This document shows positions 26,617-35,864 of a DNA stretch of 64,000 nucleotides, in pieces. The stretch's first letter is position 1; every line of letters starts with the position of its first letter. The position numbers and the translations under genes are program-made. The notes below the pieces were generated by a model, which made no database searches, was not told where the DNA came from, and was given only the letters and a program-made list of their open reading frames with translations. Origin of the DNA: Deltaproteobacteria bacterium ADurb.Bin207 (GTDB lineage Bacteria > Myxococcota_A > Polyangia > Polyangiales > Polyangiaceae); NCBI GenBank assembly GCA_002070115.1, contig MWCO01000010.1, forward strand, positions 62,001-126,000, read 5' to 3'.

Positions 26617-27405
26617 TTACCCTCTTGTTGATGCGCCTATGGTCCTTGCATCCTCTTGTAGCACCCCCAACAGTTGCCCTGGGCTACTAAACACTGGACT
26701 GGCGTTCTGCGGTGAACAATATGGGATGACTGTGACCGTTTTCGCGGGGCGTGACCGGTTGGTCCCAATCAAAGCCAACGACCTCGGTATCAGCCCGGTG
26801 AGGGTCGCGCCAGGGGAGAGGCAGCCTCTACGCAGCCAATACAGCAAGTGCCCCTGCACTTCGACACGCTCCAGATTTTCTGGATCAACCAGCACCGGCA
26901 GAGAAAAGCCGCTGACGAGGCGTGGCAATACGATCTCAGGGATCTTCGAGACGCTGGTCACCAGCCACGGCTGGCGTCCTGCCATCTCGACGCTCAGATC
27001 CAACCCCGTCTTCCCGTCCGACAAGGTCCGTAACGCGATCAAGGTGCCGCGCTCCGGCAGCGCACGGGCCCGAAAGCGCACCTCCTTCTTGTAGGCGAGC
27101 CAGGCCCCTAGCGCCACCAAGTCTAATATCAAGGCACCGATCAGAGCAGCCACCACGTCCCGCGATATCCCTCGATATTTAACCCCCTCCACCACCGCGA
27201 TGATGAGCGGCACGGTAGCAACCAGCCCGAACAGCCATGCCGTATCTGGGGTGGGCTTGCCCGGTGGCTCGATCCTCAAACTTACAGGGGGTGGGGAACC
27301 GGGTCCGCCTAAAACCGTTTGGCTCCCACAATATCCGCATTGGACTCGATCCGCCCCCGCCGGGATCGTAAGAGCGCCCCCGCAATTCTCGCATTTCACT
27401 AGCAT
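26617..27405 (-). CDS. zinc-ribbon membrane protein, repeat-derived C-terminus
   Basis: A 262-aa protein beginning MLVKCENCGGALTIPAG with a second pair CGYCGSQ at about residue 24: a four-Cys zinc ribbon. Two or more membrane helices follow (LFGLVATVPLIIAVVEGV and AALIGALILDLVALGAWLAY), then a cytoplasmic-looking domain of about 100 residues. The last roughly 38 codons overlap a 95-bp DNA repeat that recurs at 37.5 kb, so the present C-terminus may have been replaced by insertion of the repeat. Start ATG 27405; the open frame extends to 27555. Confidence 0.7.
   Translation of the reverse strand: MLVKCENCGGALTIPAGADRVQCGYCGSQTVLGGPGSPPPVSLRIEPPGKPTPDTAWLFGLVATVPLIIAVVEGVKYRGISRDVVAALIGALILDLVALGAWLAYKKEVRFRARALPERGTLIALRTLSDGKTGLDLSVEMAGRQPWLVTSVSKIPEIVLPRLVSGFSLPVLVDPENLERVEVQGHLLYWLRRGCLSPGATLTGLIPRSLALIGTNRSRPAKTVTVIPYCSPQNASPVFSSPGQLLGVLQEDARTIGASTRG
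26662..26757. repeat. dispersed ~95-bp repeat, copy A
   Basis: Begins CACCCCCAACAGTTGCCCTG and contains GGACTGGCGTTCTGCGGTGA followed by ACAATATGGGATGA. About 80 percent identical by eye to copy B at 37.5 kb, same orientation. It forms the 3' end of the zinc-ribbon membrane protein gene. Confidence 0.85.
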
Positions 27406-27667
27406 CGCTTCCCGTAAGAAGCATAGCACGGGTAGGATAAGCGTTGTGGGGGAATAAAGCGGGCGTCCGTGAATTGTCACGTTGCGCGCATATTCGCCGC
27501 CGGGCTTCGCGACTACCGCGGCGACGACATGCCTGATCGCGATCTGTTGCGCCAACGGTTCGGGCGAGGCTGGCGGCGATAACGGTTTCGGAACGACAGG
27601 AGGACGAACGCAACCGATAACGCTGCCAGCGGAGGAACCAGTAGCGTGGTATTCTCTGTTTGGTGTT

Positions 27668-29305
27668 CTAAGGTCGAACCAACACGGGAGTTCCCCCGCT
27701 TTTCACGTATCGGCCATGCCAGCCTTCCGGAACTTCGGGGCCAGTGAAAGCAAATACCCACGCGGCATCCGCGGGCGCGAGATTGATACAGCCATGGCTT
27801 TGCACTTGACCGAACCGGTCATGCCAAAAGGCCGCGTGTAATGCGTATCCATGGTGAAAGTACTGCACGTAAGGGACGTCATCGATCAAGTACTCCGCGC
27901 CAATCTCATCGCCCGACATTTTGGCCGTCACGTGTTTGGAAAAGATGGCAAATAGCCCGCGCGGCGTGGCATGGGTCGTCTCCGGCTCTCCCATTCCCCC
28001 CCTCCCCGTCGATACGAGTGTTGCATAGACCGGTTGCTTGCCTCGATACGCCACCAACGTCTGATCTCGTATCGATATATCCAACCACCGAAGGGTATCG
28101 TTTTTCACAAACGTGGGAATATCCCGTGGGGGCACGATTTTGAGCAAGCTTTCCTGCACCCAGATGCCTTCGTGACTCCCTAGGACCGTCTTGCCGCCAT
28201 GCATCTTTTTCTCCCCATTGAGGCGAAATCCCTGGCGATGGGAAAGCCGAACGGTTTCGGTGACTTTCCCTTCTTCGTCGAAGCGATATCCCGCCGCGCT
28301 GGTCACACGCAAAAACCCCACGGGCAACGATTGGCCTTGTTCGATTTCGACTCCTCGAAATGACGGCGGGTCGACGATGCGGACGCGGTCGAGAGCGATC
28401 AGGTCGAGCTGGGAGGTGATGGCCCATCGGCGTTTGTCGTGTTCGAACCAGCTCATCAAGGCAAACCGGGTCTTGGGCTCGGCTCTTCCGGTATGAAACT
28501 TATAGCGCAATCGCGGAGCGGCACCGGGAGGACGCGGTATTCTTCCGCCATCGAGCAGGTCTTGGGGTACTTCCCTTGCTTCGCCCAGGCGCGCCAATTG
28601 TGGGTCAGGGGCAAGATAGCTGCTGGCGATGGTGCTTTCCACATCGTCGCCTTCGATGCGCCTTCGATCTGCTTTTTCGGGAAGGCGTGCGTAATAATGG
28701 GGAACTTTGCCGCGTACGACTGCATATTCGAAAGGCATGGGCTCGCCGCGTTTCGGCCCAGGTACCGCATAGGTCAGGATTTTCGCATCATGGTCGAGCG
28801 TGGCATCCGGGCCATTGCAGACGTATCCTTCGGGTTCTACCGCGTACCAGCCACCTTTGCAGCCATGGAATCCCACGGGCGCATCGCTTCTTCGCACCGA
28901 GGCTCCTGCTCGTAAGTAGCCGAGAGCACGACCTTTTCTCTCGGGAAGGGCGCGAACGTACGTCTCGATCGCAATCGCATAGATACGCTGTTCCCCAAGC
29001 GTTACCGCCCCATCCACCCCGGCGTCCGGCACTGGCGCCGAGACAGAAAGCGATGGGATTGCCGAAACTGATGCGGAAGCGGCGAAGGGCGCACTGCCAG
29101 AACCGGCAACCACCGGCGGCACGGTGGGCGGCGTGGGGCTGGATGACAACGACGGCGCCACGGGTGCGGGGTCGTCATGGCGAGAGCAGCCTGCCCAGAG
29201 CATGGCCGAAACGGCACCACTTGCGACAATGCCCATGGCTCTCACAACCTTGGAGCGAAAGGCATGCGAGAAAGACGGTGTGGGACATGGTCGTCGGCGA
29301 GACAT
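27668..29305 (-). CDS. L,D-transpeptidase (YkuD) lipoprotein
   Basis: A 545-aa protein with lipobox LWAGC at about residues 20-24 and a Pro/Ser/Ala-rich spacer. The C-terminal 150 residues are a YkuD catalytic domain: LVAYRGKQPVYATLVSTG, HHGYALHAAFWHDRFG and SHGCINLAPADA, where Cys in SHGC is the nucleophile. These enzymes form 3-3 peptidoglycan cross-links or attach proteins to the wall. The middle 300 residues resemble the SH3-like and unknown regions of myxobacterial homologues. Start ATG 29305; other frames upstream look non-coding. Confidence 0.88.
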   Translation of the reverse strand: MSRRRPCPTPSFSHAFRSKVVRAMGIVASGAVSAMLWAGCSRHDDPAPVAPSLSSSPTPPTVPPVVAGSGSAPFAASASVSAIPSLSVSAPVPDAGVDGAVTLGEQRIYAIAIETYVRALPERKGRALGYLRAGASVRRSDAPVGFHGCKGGWYAVEPEGYVCNGPDATLDHDAKILTYAVPGPKRGEPMPFEYAVVRGKVPHYYARLPEKADRRRIEGDDVESTIASSYLAPDPQLARLGEAREVPQDLLDGGRIPRPPGAAPRLRYKFHTGRAEPKTRFALMSWFEHDKRRWAITSQLDLIALDRVRIVDPPSFRGVEIEQGQSLPVGFLRVTSAAGYRFDEEGKVTETVRLSHRQGFRLNGEKKMHGGKTVLGSHEGIWVQESLLKIVPPRDIPTFVKNDTLRWLDISIRDQTLVAYRGKQPVYATLVSTGRGGMGEPETTHATPRGLFAIFSKHVTAKMSGDEIGAEYLIDDVPYVQYFHHGYALHAAFWHDRFGQVQSHGCINLAPADAAWVFAFTGPEVPEGWHGRYVKSGGTPVLVRP

Positions 29306-29412
29306 GATGCGTGAGGCGTGTGTACCACGATGAGGCAGCTTCTCAAGGGGTGTTGGGCTCATCGCGCAAAGCACCGGCCCAACGAGCGATTTTGGAGTAT
29401 GCTTCTGGCTAT

Positions 29413-30186
29413 ATGAGCCACCGTGGAATCGTATTCGTAGCGGTCGTGATCAGCGCCATCGCAATGGCGTGCTCGGGGCGAAGTGTATCTTCTCACCGGG
29501 CGAACGGTAGTACCGGCGATGGGGCCGCGGGCACCGGAGGAACAAATCCTGAAACATGCCCACCGGACTTACTCGTGCTCACGGGGCCGAGCTGCGGTGA
29601 AAAAGTCGTGGGATGCACGGGGGATTGTGTGCGAGCGCACGGCGTGTGGACGTGCCCGTCGCCCTGCCCTTGCGGCGCCACCGAGGTTTGCGCCTGGTTG
29701 AATACGCGAAACGGCTGTATTTCCCGGGCGCTGGGGGCCTGTTTTCCCGCGCCGGATAGCGGGGTGGGCGGCGCTGGTGGCGCGGCGGGAAGTGGTGGGA
29801 TGTCTGGAACTGGCGGCATGGGGGCTTCTGCGGGTAGCGGAGGAGCGGGAGGCAGCGGAGGGGCGGGAGGAGCGGGAGGCAGCGGTGGCGGCGGCGGTTC
29901 TGGCGGTTGCGCTGGAAGTCCCGCCTGTTATGGCGCAGACGCCAGTTTTTGTAGCGAGGATGGGACGATACTATTCTCCTGTTCAAAAACAGATATATGC
30001 CCCACTTCCGAAACCTGCGCTTCCCACTGTCCCTCGTGCTCTTGCCATATGGCGCCGCCCGTCAATGGCATTCTTGTGGGCGCTTGTGACACGTGCAAAA
30101 CCGACAAGGATTGCGCCTCCCCTCTGCGGTGCCTGGACAATCCCATGGTTCCGGGCTCCGGAGCCACCACGTGTCTGATGCCCTGA
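29413..30186 (+). CDS. Gly-rich-linker lipoprotein, 257 aa
   Basis: Signal peptide with lipobox IAMAC (about residue 20). A Cys-rich domain (CPPDLLVLTGPSCG, CTGDCVRAHGVWTCPSPCPC) precedes an 80-residue almost pure Gly/Ser/Ala linker (GGAGGSGG repeats), then a second Cys-rich domain (CAGSPACYG, CPTSETCASHCPSCSC). The architecture is that of an extended surface protein. Start ATG 29413; the open frame begins at 29311. Function unknown. Confidence 0.75.
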   Translation: MSHRGIVFVAVVISAIAMACSGRSVSSHRANGSTGDGAAGTGGTNPETCPPDLLVLTGPSCGEKVVGCTGDCVRAHGVWTCPSPCPCGATEVCAWLNTRNGCISRALGACFPAPDSGVGGAGGAAGSGGMSGTGGMGASAGSGGAGGSGGAGGAGGSGGGGGSGGCAGSPACYGADASFCSEDGTILFSCSKTDICPTSETCASHCPSCSCHMAPPVNGILVGACDTCKTDKDCASPLRCLDNPMVPGSGATTCLMP

Positions 30187-30489
30187 CTCAAAGCACAACC
30201 TGTTGATTTTACATATATTTTGGACAGAACAACGACTCATGACGCATCCGTGGGAGCCTGGTTCCACCAGCGTCGAAGGACGTGATGGTGGGTGAGATAC
30301 AGGGTTTGAAAAAAGCTACAGCACAACGAGCGAGGCCGGAATCAAGGGCGGCCTATACCGAAGTGGATAGACGGTTGTGGAACGTTCCATTCCGGCCTTG
30401 CCGACGGTGGCCGTGGGTATCATCAAAGTGGATTGTATTTGACGGCGAAAGCGCGGCCACTCCGGCCAAAACCACGCGCGCTCGTCGGC
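30187..30489. other. 303-bp intergenic region
   Basis: Between two converging genes. An AT-rich segment (30203-30225) is present; no gene or clear terminator seen. Confidence 0.5.
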
Positions 30490-31032
30490 TCACTGTTCCC
30501 GAGTATTTTTCTCATGGGCCGGAAGATGCCTGGGCCCAGAGCGCGGAAAACGAAGGCGTTTGTACACTTCGTGCCCCACGTACATCAGCGGTGGCATCGC
30601 CAAGACGAGCAGCACGAAAGCGTTGAGAGGAAGCAGCGCCGCGCCCCAGAAGCTGGTCGCCACGAGCAGAACGGTCAGCTTCACAAGGCTTAGCGGCTGG
30701 GACAGTTTCACAATCTGTCCACAATTCGAGCATTGATAGATATCACGCCTTATCACGGAGGTACGCTCCAGTTCGTGCGGGAGCATCGTCGGTGCCTTGC
30801 ACGACGGGCAGATACGATAATAGCCCTTTTCGACCTGTGTTTTCTCTATCCGGACGGCCAGACCATACTTGTCGCATTGCGTACACAGGATTTGTCCTTC
30901 GTCGTCGAAACCAAGGTCGCCACGGTCCATGCGACGGCCACAACGACTGCACCGGGGACTCTGATCTTCGCGATATGCCGCGGGTTTTTGTTCTCCACGT
31001 TTGACGATATCCGTCGTATCGTTTGCTGACAT
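30490..31032 (-). CDS. zinc-ribbon membrane protein, 180 aa
   Basis: Four CxxC pairs are visible: CSRC and CTQC (about residues 31-55), CPSC and CSNC (about 75-108), making two zinc ribbons. They are followed by two transmembrane helices (LTVLLVATSFWGAALLPL and AFVLLVLAMPPLMYVG) and a basic tail. The ATG 31032 is preceded by GAGGA. Function unknown; such proteins are often poorly characterised inner-membrane proteins. The gene is divergent from the 255-aa protein at 31208. Confidence 0.75.
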   Translation of the reverse strand: MSANDTTDIVKRGEQKPAAYREDQSPRCSRCGRRMDRGDLGFDDEGQILCTQCDKYGLAVRIEKTQVEKGYYRICPSCKAPTMLPHELERTSVIRRDIYQCSNCGQIVKLSQPLSLVKLTVLLVATSFWGAALLPLNAFVLLVLAMPPLMYVGHEVYKRLRFPRSGPRHLPAHEKNTREQ

Positions 31033-31207
31033 GGGGGTAAATCCTCGGAGGAAGGCCTCCTCGCTTTGGCTATTCGGCCGCAGGTGTCGCCCGTTTCGAA
31101 AATTCCGTGTCTTGTGCCTGCCCTTCATGCCTCTGATTCCAACGTTCGTCATCTTTTTTAGCAACCCATTGTATTTCTGGCCGACCCAGGAGGCATAGGA
31201 GGAAAAA

Positions 31208-31975
31208 ATGCCCGACCCCATTGGCGTATGTCAGACTCGAGATCGAAGGCTGTGTTACGAGCCCCAGCCAAGCCCTGATGAGGTAAAAAAGCAGCAATCG
31301 GCCACGGCTGGAGCCCTTCGGCGCGGCAAGGAGGTGGCGACGTTTCTGGCTACGGAAGCGGCCATGGAAGCGGGGGCGATCCATGCAGAACGAATGCTGG
31401 CAGCATCGTCGAACGCACTATTGCGCAAAGGGGCGACGGCGTTGCCCGTCGTGGCCGCGGGAATCGCCGCGGTAAAGGGAACGGTGTTGCTCCAACGGAT
31501 CATCGATATTTCCAAAGAAGAGGGGAAGGAATTGAACCAAGCCTACGCGGCGCAAAGTCGCGACGTGGCGATCTTGATGATCGTGGCGCAGACGGATCCA
31601 ACGTCGATGCCAGCGGGATACTTACCCCATCGCGCGCAGGAAATTGGAGCCAATAAGTATCAGCATCCCGCGTTCAAACTCGCTACCGAGGTGATGTCGA
31701 GCAAGAGTGTGCAGTCGTCGGAGCTTCGTACAGCAGTGGTGAATAGTTTCCAACAAGGCAGTGCGGCCGTGTATTGCCGTCAGATTTCGAACTCCCAAGC
31801 CCTGGAGCAAGCGTTGAAAAACGACTCTGATTTCAAGAAAAGATACGATAGCGACCCTGCTTTCCACCAGGGCGTGCTCGCGGCCATAGACCAGGCCATC
31901 CGTGATCCGGCCGCTCATGCCGCCCACGTTCATATCGCCCAATCCCGTCAAGCCGCAAGCTTGCAGACGCGATGA
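31208..31975 (+). CDS. hypothetical helical protein, 255 aa
   Basis: A strong SD (AGGAGGAAAAA) precedes ATG 31208. The protein is mostly helical and Ala/Gln-rich, with one modestly hydrophobic segment (ALPVVAAGIAAVKGTVLL, about residues 78-95). There is no signal peptide, so it may be cytoplasmic or use a different export route. I do not recognise the family. The neighbours are the zinc-ribbon membrane protein (divergent) and a hexamer microsatellite downstream. Confidence 0.7.
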   Translation: MPDPIGVCQTRDRRLCYEPQPSPDEVKKQQSATAGALRRGKEVATFLATEAAMEAGAIHAERMLAASSNALLRKGATALPVVAAGIAAVKGTVLLQRIIDISKEEGKELNQAYAAQSRDVAILMIVAQTDPTSMPAGYLPHRAQEIGANKYQHPAFKLATEVMSSKSVQSSELRTAVVNSFQQGSAAVYCRQISNSQALEQALKNDSDFKKRYDSDPAFHQGVLAAIDQAIRDPAAHAAHVHIAQSRQAASLQTR

Positions 31976-32300
31976 CGGGTGTCCCAGACCGGCAACGACC
32001 AGGAACCATCGCGCTTTGGGCAGCTAATTTTGGTCAGCGCCATAGAAACACCTGTAGATACTTCGGAGCAAATCCCGGATAAGTATCTTCGCTATAGACA
32101 GGATATGCTACAAAACATGGGGAGGGAGAGGCACGGTGGTGATGGTGATGATGGGGGAATTGTGAGCGATTTGCGGTTGTCGTGGCCTTGGCCGTTATTC
32201 GTTTGCCGTGACCGTGACCGTGACCGTGGCCGTGGCCGTGGCCGTGGCCGTTTGATTTCGCCCTTTTTCCTTGCTTACCCCCCAAACCCGGCCCCCCCCT
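31976..32300. other. 325-bp intergenic region with hexamer microsatellite
   Basis: Between converging genes. Apart from the hexamer repeat at 32205-32252 I see no feature. Confidence 0.5.
32205..32252. repeat. hexanucleotide microsatellite, eight units
   Basis: Tandem units GCCGTG, ACCGTG (three times), then GCCGTG (three times) and a final GCCGTT. Eight 6-bp units in a row, lying in an intergenic region. Frames on both strands stay open through it. Confidence 0.9.
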
Positions 32301-33956
32301 TTACCGCAACTCCTCTTGTTTCGGTGGAGGCGGCGGCGGCGCATCGGGCGTGCGGGGAAGCCTGGGAAGCGAAGTGTCCAGCGCTTTTTTTCGTCGCGGC
32401 AGCAGCGCCACGAACACCATCGCGGCCAGCGCGACAACGCCAATCGCCACGGCGGCGGCGTATCTTCGCCACCTGGATTCTTCGAGCTGCACTTCCACCT
32501 TGAGCGATTCTCGCAACGCCCGGGCTCTGTCGTTGGAAGGGTCGAGTTCAATCGCCCGATCGAGAAGGGTGACATCCAACACACCGGATGCGGATAGCTC
32601 CTCGACTTCGATGAGTGCAAGTTCGCTTCGAACGGCATTGGCCTGGTCACCGCTCGGGTCGATGGCCAAGGCCCGACGCAAAGCGGCCGCGGCGGCTGCT
32701 TTGTCTTTGTCTCGAACGGCACGAGCGTGGGCGAGATAGGCGGGCACCATTTCCCCACGACGCTCGAACATCGGCGCGCGGGCCAACACGCGATCGAATA
32801 ATTCGATGGCCTGATCAGGTTTGCCTTCCTTGGCGAGTTCCAAACCACGGTCCATGGTCGTATAGACCTCTTGCAGCCTCGCCCGGTCGTAGACGGCGAA
32901 AAGTTCCTGCGCGGTGCGTTTCCAATCCCAGCTTCGGGCTGGTTTGTCTCCCATGAGCTGCTCGTACGCGTCGCGAAGCTGCCATTGCGCGGGTTCCCCG
33001 ATCTGACCAATGGCTTCCCTTGCCGCTTCGCGCACCTGCAGCCTGTCGCTATTGGCAAACGATACGATGACACGAACGGCCTCCACTTCCCTCGCGCGAC
33101 CATAGGCCCGCAACACATCGGCCAGGGCCTGGTTGTCGTTGATCCGCACCGCTTCGCTGGGAATGGCGCGCCCCATCATGTCGAGGCGACGCTTGGCCCA
33201 GGTGCGCACCATTTTCGAGTCGTGGTATTGGGCTTCGATAAGGGCGGGCAAAGCCATGTCGCCCATGCGGGCGAGCTGGCGTTCGACATCGATGCGGAAC
33301 ATCTCACCGAAGTACATGTAAACATTGATGATTTCCCTGGCCGAAGCGGTGGTTCCAATGGCCACGCAGGTGCGAGACAAGCCCAAGACGGCCACCAGAT
33401 CCCGATAGGGTTGCGTTTCCGCGGGAGCTTGCAGCACGTAGCGCAGCCAATCCGAGGCTTTGGGATCGATGAGGGCATGTTCTTCGGCGGCCAGGGATTT
33501 GCTCGTCGGATCGTCTTTCTTGGCAGCGGGTTCGCTTTCTTCGGATTCGCCTCGTTTCAGGTCTTTTCGTGCTTGTTTTCGTGCTTCTTCGAGAAGCACG
33601 CCCATGGCTTCCCGGTCGGCGTTTTTTCGCAAGTCGATGAGCCGAGCCGCGATGGCGGAAAGCAGAGACTCATCTTGTTGCGCGAGAGCTGTCGCGGCCT
33701 CATCCCTTTCCTTGGGCTGCACACTGGCGAGTTTGTCCAGGAGTTTGCCCAACTCCCCGATGGCGTCAGGTTCGGCGGGAGCCAGCGCCGTGGGCACGGG
33801 TGGGGGAATGGTGGGAAGCGGTATGGTAATCCCGGAAGAAACCGGCGCTTGCGCATCTTGCGCCTCCGTGGGGGTCTCTTGCCCAACCCCCGTGGATGCC
33901 ACGAGCCAGACGGCCAGTCCCAACCATCCAGGCATCTTCGTTCGCAGCGTTCGCAT
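32301..33956 (-). CDS. HEAT/TPR-type membrane-anchored protein
   Basis: A 551-aa protein with an N-terminal signal peptide (WLGLAVWLVASTGVGQ). Helical repeats follow: a coiled, charged stretch (residues 85-170), HEAT-like units in the middle (MGDMALPALIEAQYHDSK, VREAAREAIGQIGE) and TPR-like units (LAKEGKPDQAIELFDRVLA, AAAAALRRALAIDPSGDQA). A C-terminal membrane helix (YAAAVAIGVVALAAMVFVALL) precedes a basic, Pro-rich tail. GAGGAG stands before ATG 33956. A scaffold role is likely; partner unknown. Confidence 0.8.
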   Translation of the reverse strand: MRTLRTKMPGWLGLAVWLVASTGVGQETPTEAQDAQAPVSSGITIPLPTIPPPVPTALAPAEPDAIGELGKLLDKLASVQPKERDEAATALAQQDESLLSAIAARLIDLRKNADREAMGVLLEEARKQARKDLKRGESEESEPAAKKDDPTSKSLAAEEHALIDPKASDWLRYVLQAPAETQPYRDLVAVLGLSRTCVAIGTTASAREIINVYMYFGEMFRIDVERQLARMGDMALPALIEAQYHDSKMVRTWAKRRLDMMGRAIPSEAVRINDNQALADVLRAYGRAREVEAVRVIVSFANSDRLQVREAAREAIGQIGEPAQWQLRDAYEQLMGDKPARSWDWKRTAQELFAVYDRARLQEVYTTMDRGLELAKEGKPDQAIELFDRVLARAPMFERRGEMVPAYLAHARAVRDKDKAAAAAALRRALAIDPSGDQANAVRSELALIEVEELSASGVLDVTLLDRAIELDPSNDRARALRESLKVEVQLEESRWRRYAAAVAIGVVALAAMVFVALLPRRKKALDTSLPRLPRTPDAPPPPPPKQEELR

Positions 33957-33979
33957 GGTGAATTTTCTCCTCGAGATGA

Positions 33980-34279
33980 TCAACGCTCCTGGCAACGATC
34001 CTGCTCCAACACACGAACGTCGCTGAATTGTCCGCTGAACGATGCCCATCGAACATCGACTTCCTCCACGCGCGCCGCGCTGGGACCTTTCTGGGACCAC
34101 GCAATGAATTCTCGCAAGGGTTCTTCCTCCCCTTCGAGCGTCAATTCGAGACTCCCATCGTGACGAGTGACAATCATTCCGGTAAGCCCGAGGCGCCTGG
34201 CTTCCCGTTGCGCGGCCGCTTCGAGAAAAACACCTTGAACTCTACCGCGAACCGTCAGATGAACCCGTTTCAATGCCAT
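33980..34279 (-). CDS. acylphosphatase-like protein lacking catalytic motif
   Basis: A 99-aa protein of the acylphosphatase fold: LTVRGRVQGV at residues 7-16 is canonical. The following GFR, whose Arg binds the phosphate, is replaced by FLEAAAQREARRLGLTG, and the usual RNLxDGxVE is TRHDGSLEL without the catalytic Asn. The C-terminal half (LREFIAWSQKGPSAARVEEV) keeps the family pattern. It is therefore predicted to be catalytically dead, perhaps a binding domain. It sits 23 bp upstream of the HEAT/TPR gene on the same strand. Start ATG 34279. Confidence 0.8.
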   Translation of the reverse strand: MALKRVHLTVRGRVQGVFLEAAAQREARRLGLTGMIVTRHDGSLELTLEGEEEPLREFIAWSQKGPSAARVEEVDVRWASFSGQFSDVRVLEQDRCQER

Positions 34280-34371
34280 ACCGTCGCACGGTCCTAATCC
34301 CAGGTGCCTGGTTGTGCAACCATGCGCGCCACCATCGACGAGGCAAACCAACCCGACGAGACGAATCATCC

Positions 34372-35631
34372 ATGCAAACCCGACGATATCCAGCCGTTGT
34401 GGCTCCCTTTGTTGGCATGACCTTGCTCACGACAGCCCTCGTGGGCTGCTGCAAAAACCCGATGGAGCAAACCAAGGAAGAAGCCGCCGACGTTGGCGCG
34501 GCACCAGCCACCGTCTCCGCCCCCCCTGCCGTCGCTCAAGAGGATCCCGGCCCGATGGTAACGATTCCAGCGGGAACCCTCGTCGCGGGCACCCCTTGTC
34601 AACGCATTCCGCGTATCACCAACGAAGAATTGGAAGGCATCAACCTTCACCTGCATGAATTCACCATCGATGCTTATCCCTATCCCAATGATCCCGCACA
34701 ACCTCCACGCACGGGCGTAACCCGGGATCAAGCGCAAGCGCTATGCGCCGCAAGAGGGCGTCGCTTGTGTACGGAACTCGAATGGGAACGGGCATGCAAA
34801 GGGCCTTCGAACCATACCTATCCGTATGGGGATACATTTTCGGCCAGTAAGTGCACCGGTTCGACGACCTTGCTGCGCGCCTCGGAACAGTATGCCGCAT
34901 GCAGCAGTGCCTATGGGGTCAAGGCACTGTACGGCGCCGTGTGGGAGTGGACGGTCAGCGAATGGGGCCGGGGAGGCCCTGGCGGTCTGGCGGCGGTAAG
35001 AGGTGGCGGGCATACGAACCCTTCCGTGCGAACCCGGTGTGCGAACGGGCAAAGCCGTTCTCCCAGCGAAACCTCGGCAGATCTGGGATTCCGGTGCTGC
35101 GGCGGCCCGATCAACCCGGCCACGGTTCAGTTATCTCTCGACAAACGCGAGCCCCTTGTCGCCGATGTCGGCGTCGATCCATCGTTGGCCTCGCGACTGA
35201 TGGCCTCGCTTCCCCAAGACATGCGAAAAGTCGATGGTTTTACTCCGGATATCGACCGAACCTGGAGGTGGCATCCGCGCGACAACGAAGAAATGATCGT
35301 GGCTCGTTACCGGGCCCGACAAGACGGTGGGCGTGGCGTATTTTTTCATCCCGTCATTTTCCATCTGTGTGGAAACTCGACCGTACGTTCCGCCAAGCTG
35401 CGCGGACCCATCGCCAAAGTATTCGATCCTACCGTGGGAACAGACCCCCAGCGCATCACGCTTCGCGTGGAAACCGAAACGAACCAGGGGGAAGTATCCT
35501 TTACCTACAGCTATGGGAACGTGACGGTTCAGCAACCGGAATGGGTCAAACAAGGCAATCGCCTCGATGTGGGCGCGGACCCACGAATTCCCGGAGTACG
35601 GATTCGCTTGCCCGGCATCAAGCGCCAATGA
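34372..35631 (+). CDS. FGE-sulfatase-domain lipoprotein, 419 aa
   Basis: ATG 34372 begins a signal peptide with lipobox ALVGC (about residue 26). A SUMF1-like fold spans about residues 58-250: MVTIPAGTLVAGTPCQR, CAARGRRLCTELEWERAC, YPYGDTF, YGAVWEWTVSEWG and DLGFRCCGG. An extra 170-residue C-terminal domain (beta-rich, ending VRIRLPGIKRQ) has no family I recognise. It is the second FGE-domain lipoprotein in the window. It is divergent from the acylphosphatase-like gene, with 92 bp between the start codons. Confidence 0.83.
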   Translation: MQTRRYPAVVAPFVGMTLLTTALVGCCKNPMEQTKEEAADVGAAPATVSAPPAVAQEDPGPMVTIPAGTLVAGTPCQRIPRITNEELEGINLHLHEFTIDAYPYPNDPAQPPRTGVTRDQAQALCAARGRRLCTELEWERACKGPSNHTYPYGDTFSASKCTGSTTLLRASEQYAACSSAYGVKALYGAVWEWTVSEWGRGGPGGLAAVRGGGHTNPSVRTRCANGQSRSPSETSADLGFRCCGGPINPATVQLSLDKREPLVADVGVDPSLASRLMASLPQDMRKVDGFTPDIDRTWRWHPRDNEEMIVARYRARQDGGRGVFFHPVIFHLCGNSTVRSAKLRGPIAKVFDPTVGTDPQRITLRVETETNQGEVSFTYSYGNVTVQQPEWVKQGNRLDVGADPRIPGVRIRLPGIKRQ

Positions 35632-35669
35632 GCAGGAGTGGCCTCGAACGCATGTAGACTGGGCGTAAG

Positions 35670-35864
35670 CCCCGAGCCGCGCGTGAACCGAAAAAGCGCG
35701 GGCGACCGAGGAAGTCTACAAAGTAGAGCACCCAAGCGGACAAGAACGTCGCATCCGATGCCGTGGTGGGATTTGAAGAAACGCTCTGGCAGATGGTCAA
35801 GAAGCTGAACGGCGACATGGACGTGGCTGGGAAGAATTGGAGGGGATTGGGGTTTAGGGGGTGA
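35670..35864 (+). pseudogene. relic of HsdM-type methyltransferase N-terminus
   Basis: One plus-strand frame reads PRAAREPKKRGRPRKSTK, a TAG at 35724, then STQADKNVASDAVVGFEETL and LWQMVKKLNGDMD, ending at TGA 35862-35864. The phrase VVGFEETLWQxxxKLxGxMD matches the start of type I restriction-modification M subunits (usually followed by AAEYKHVVLGL). The basic KKRGRPRKS has the look of an AT-hook linker. The rest of the gene is absent and the TAG interrupts it, so it is a remnant. It directly abuts the REP-associated transposase. Confidence 0.6.

Noticed and set aside
30187-30489. Small RNA or terminator between converging genes
   Set aside because: No convincing stem with T-run or conserved structure found.
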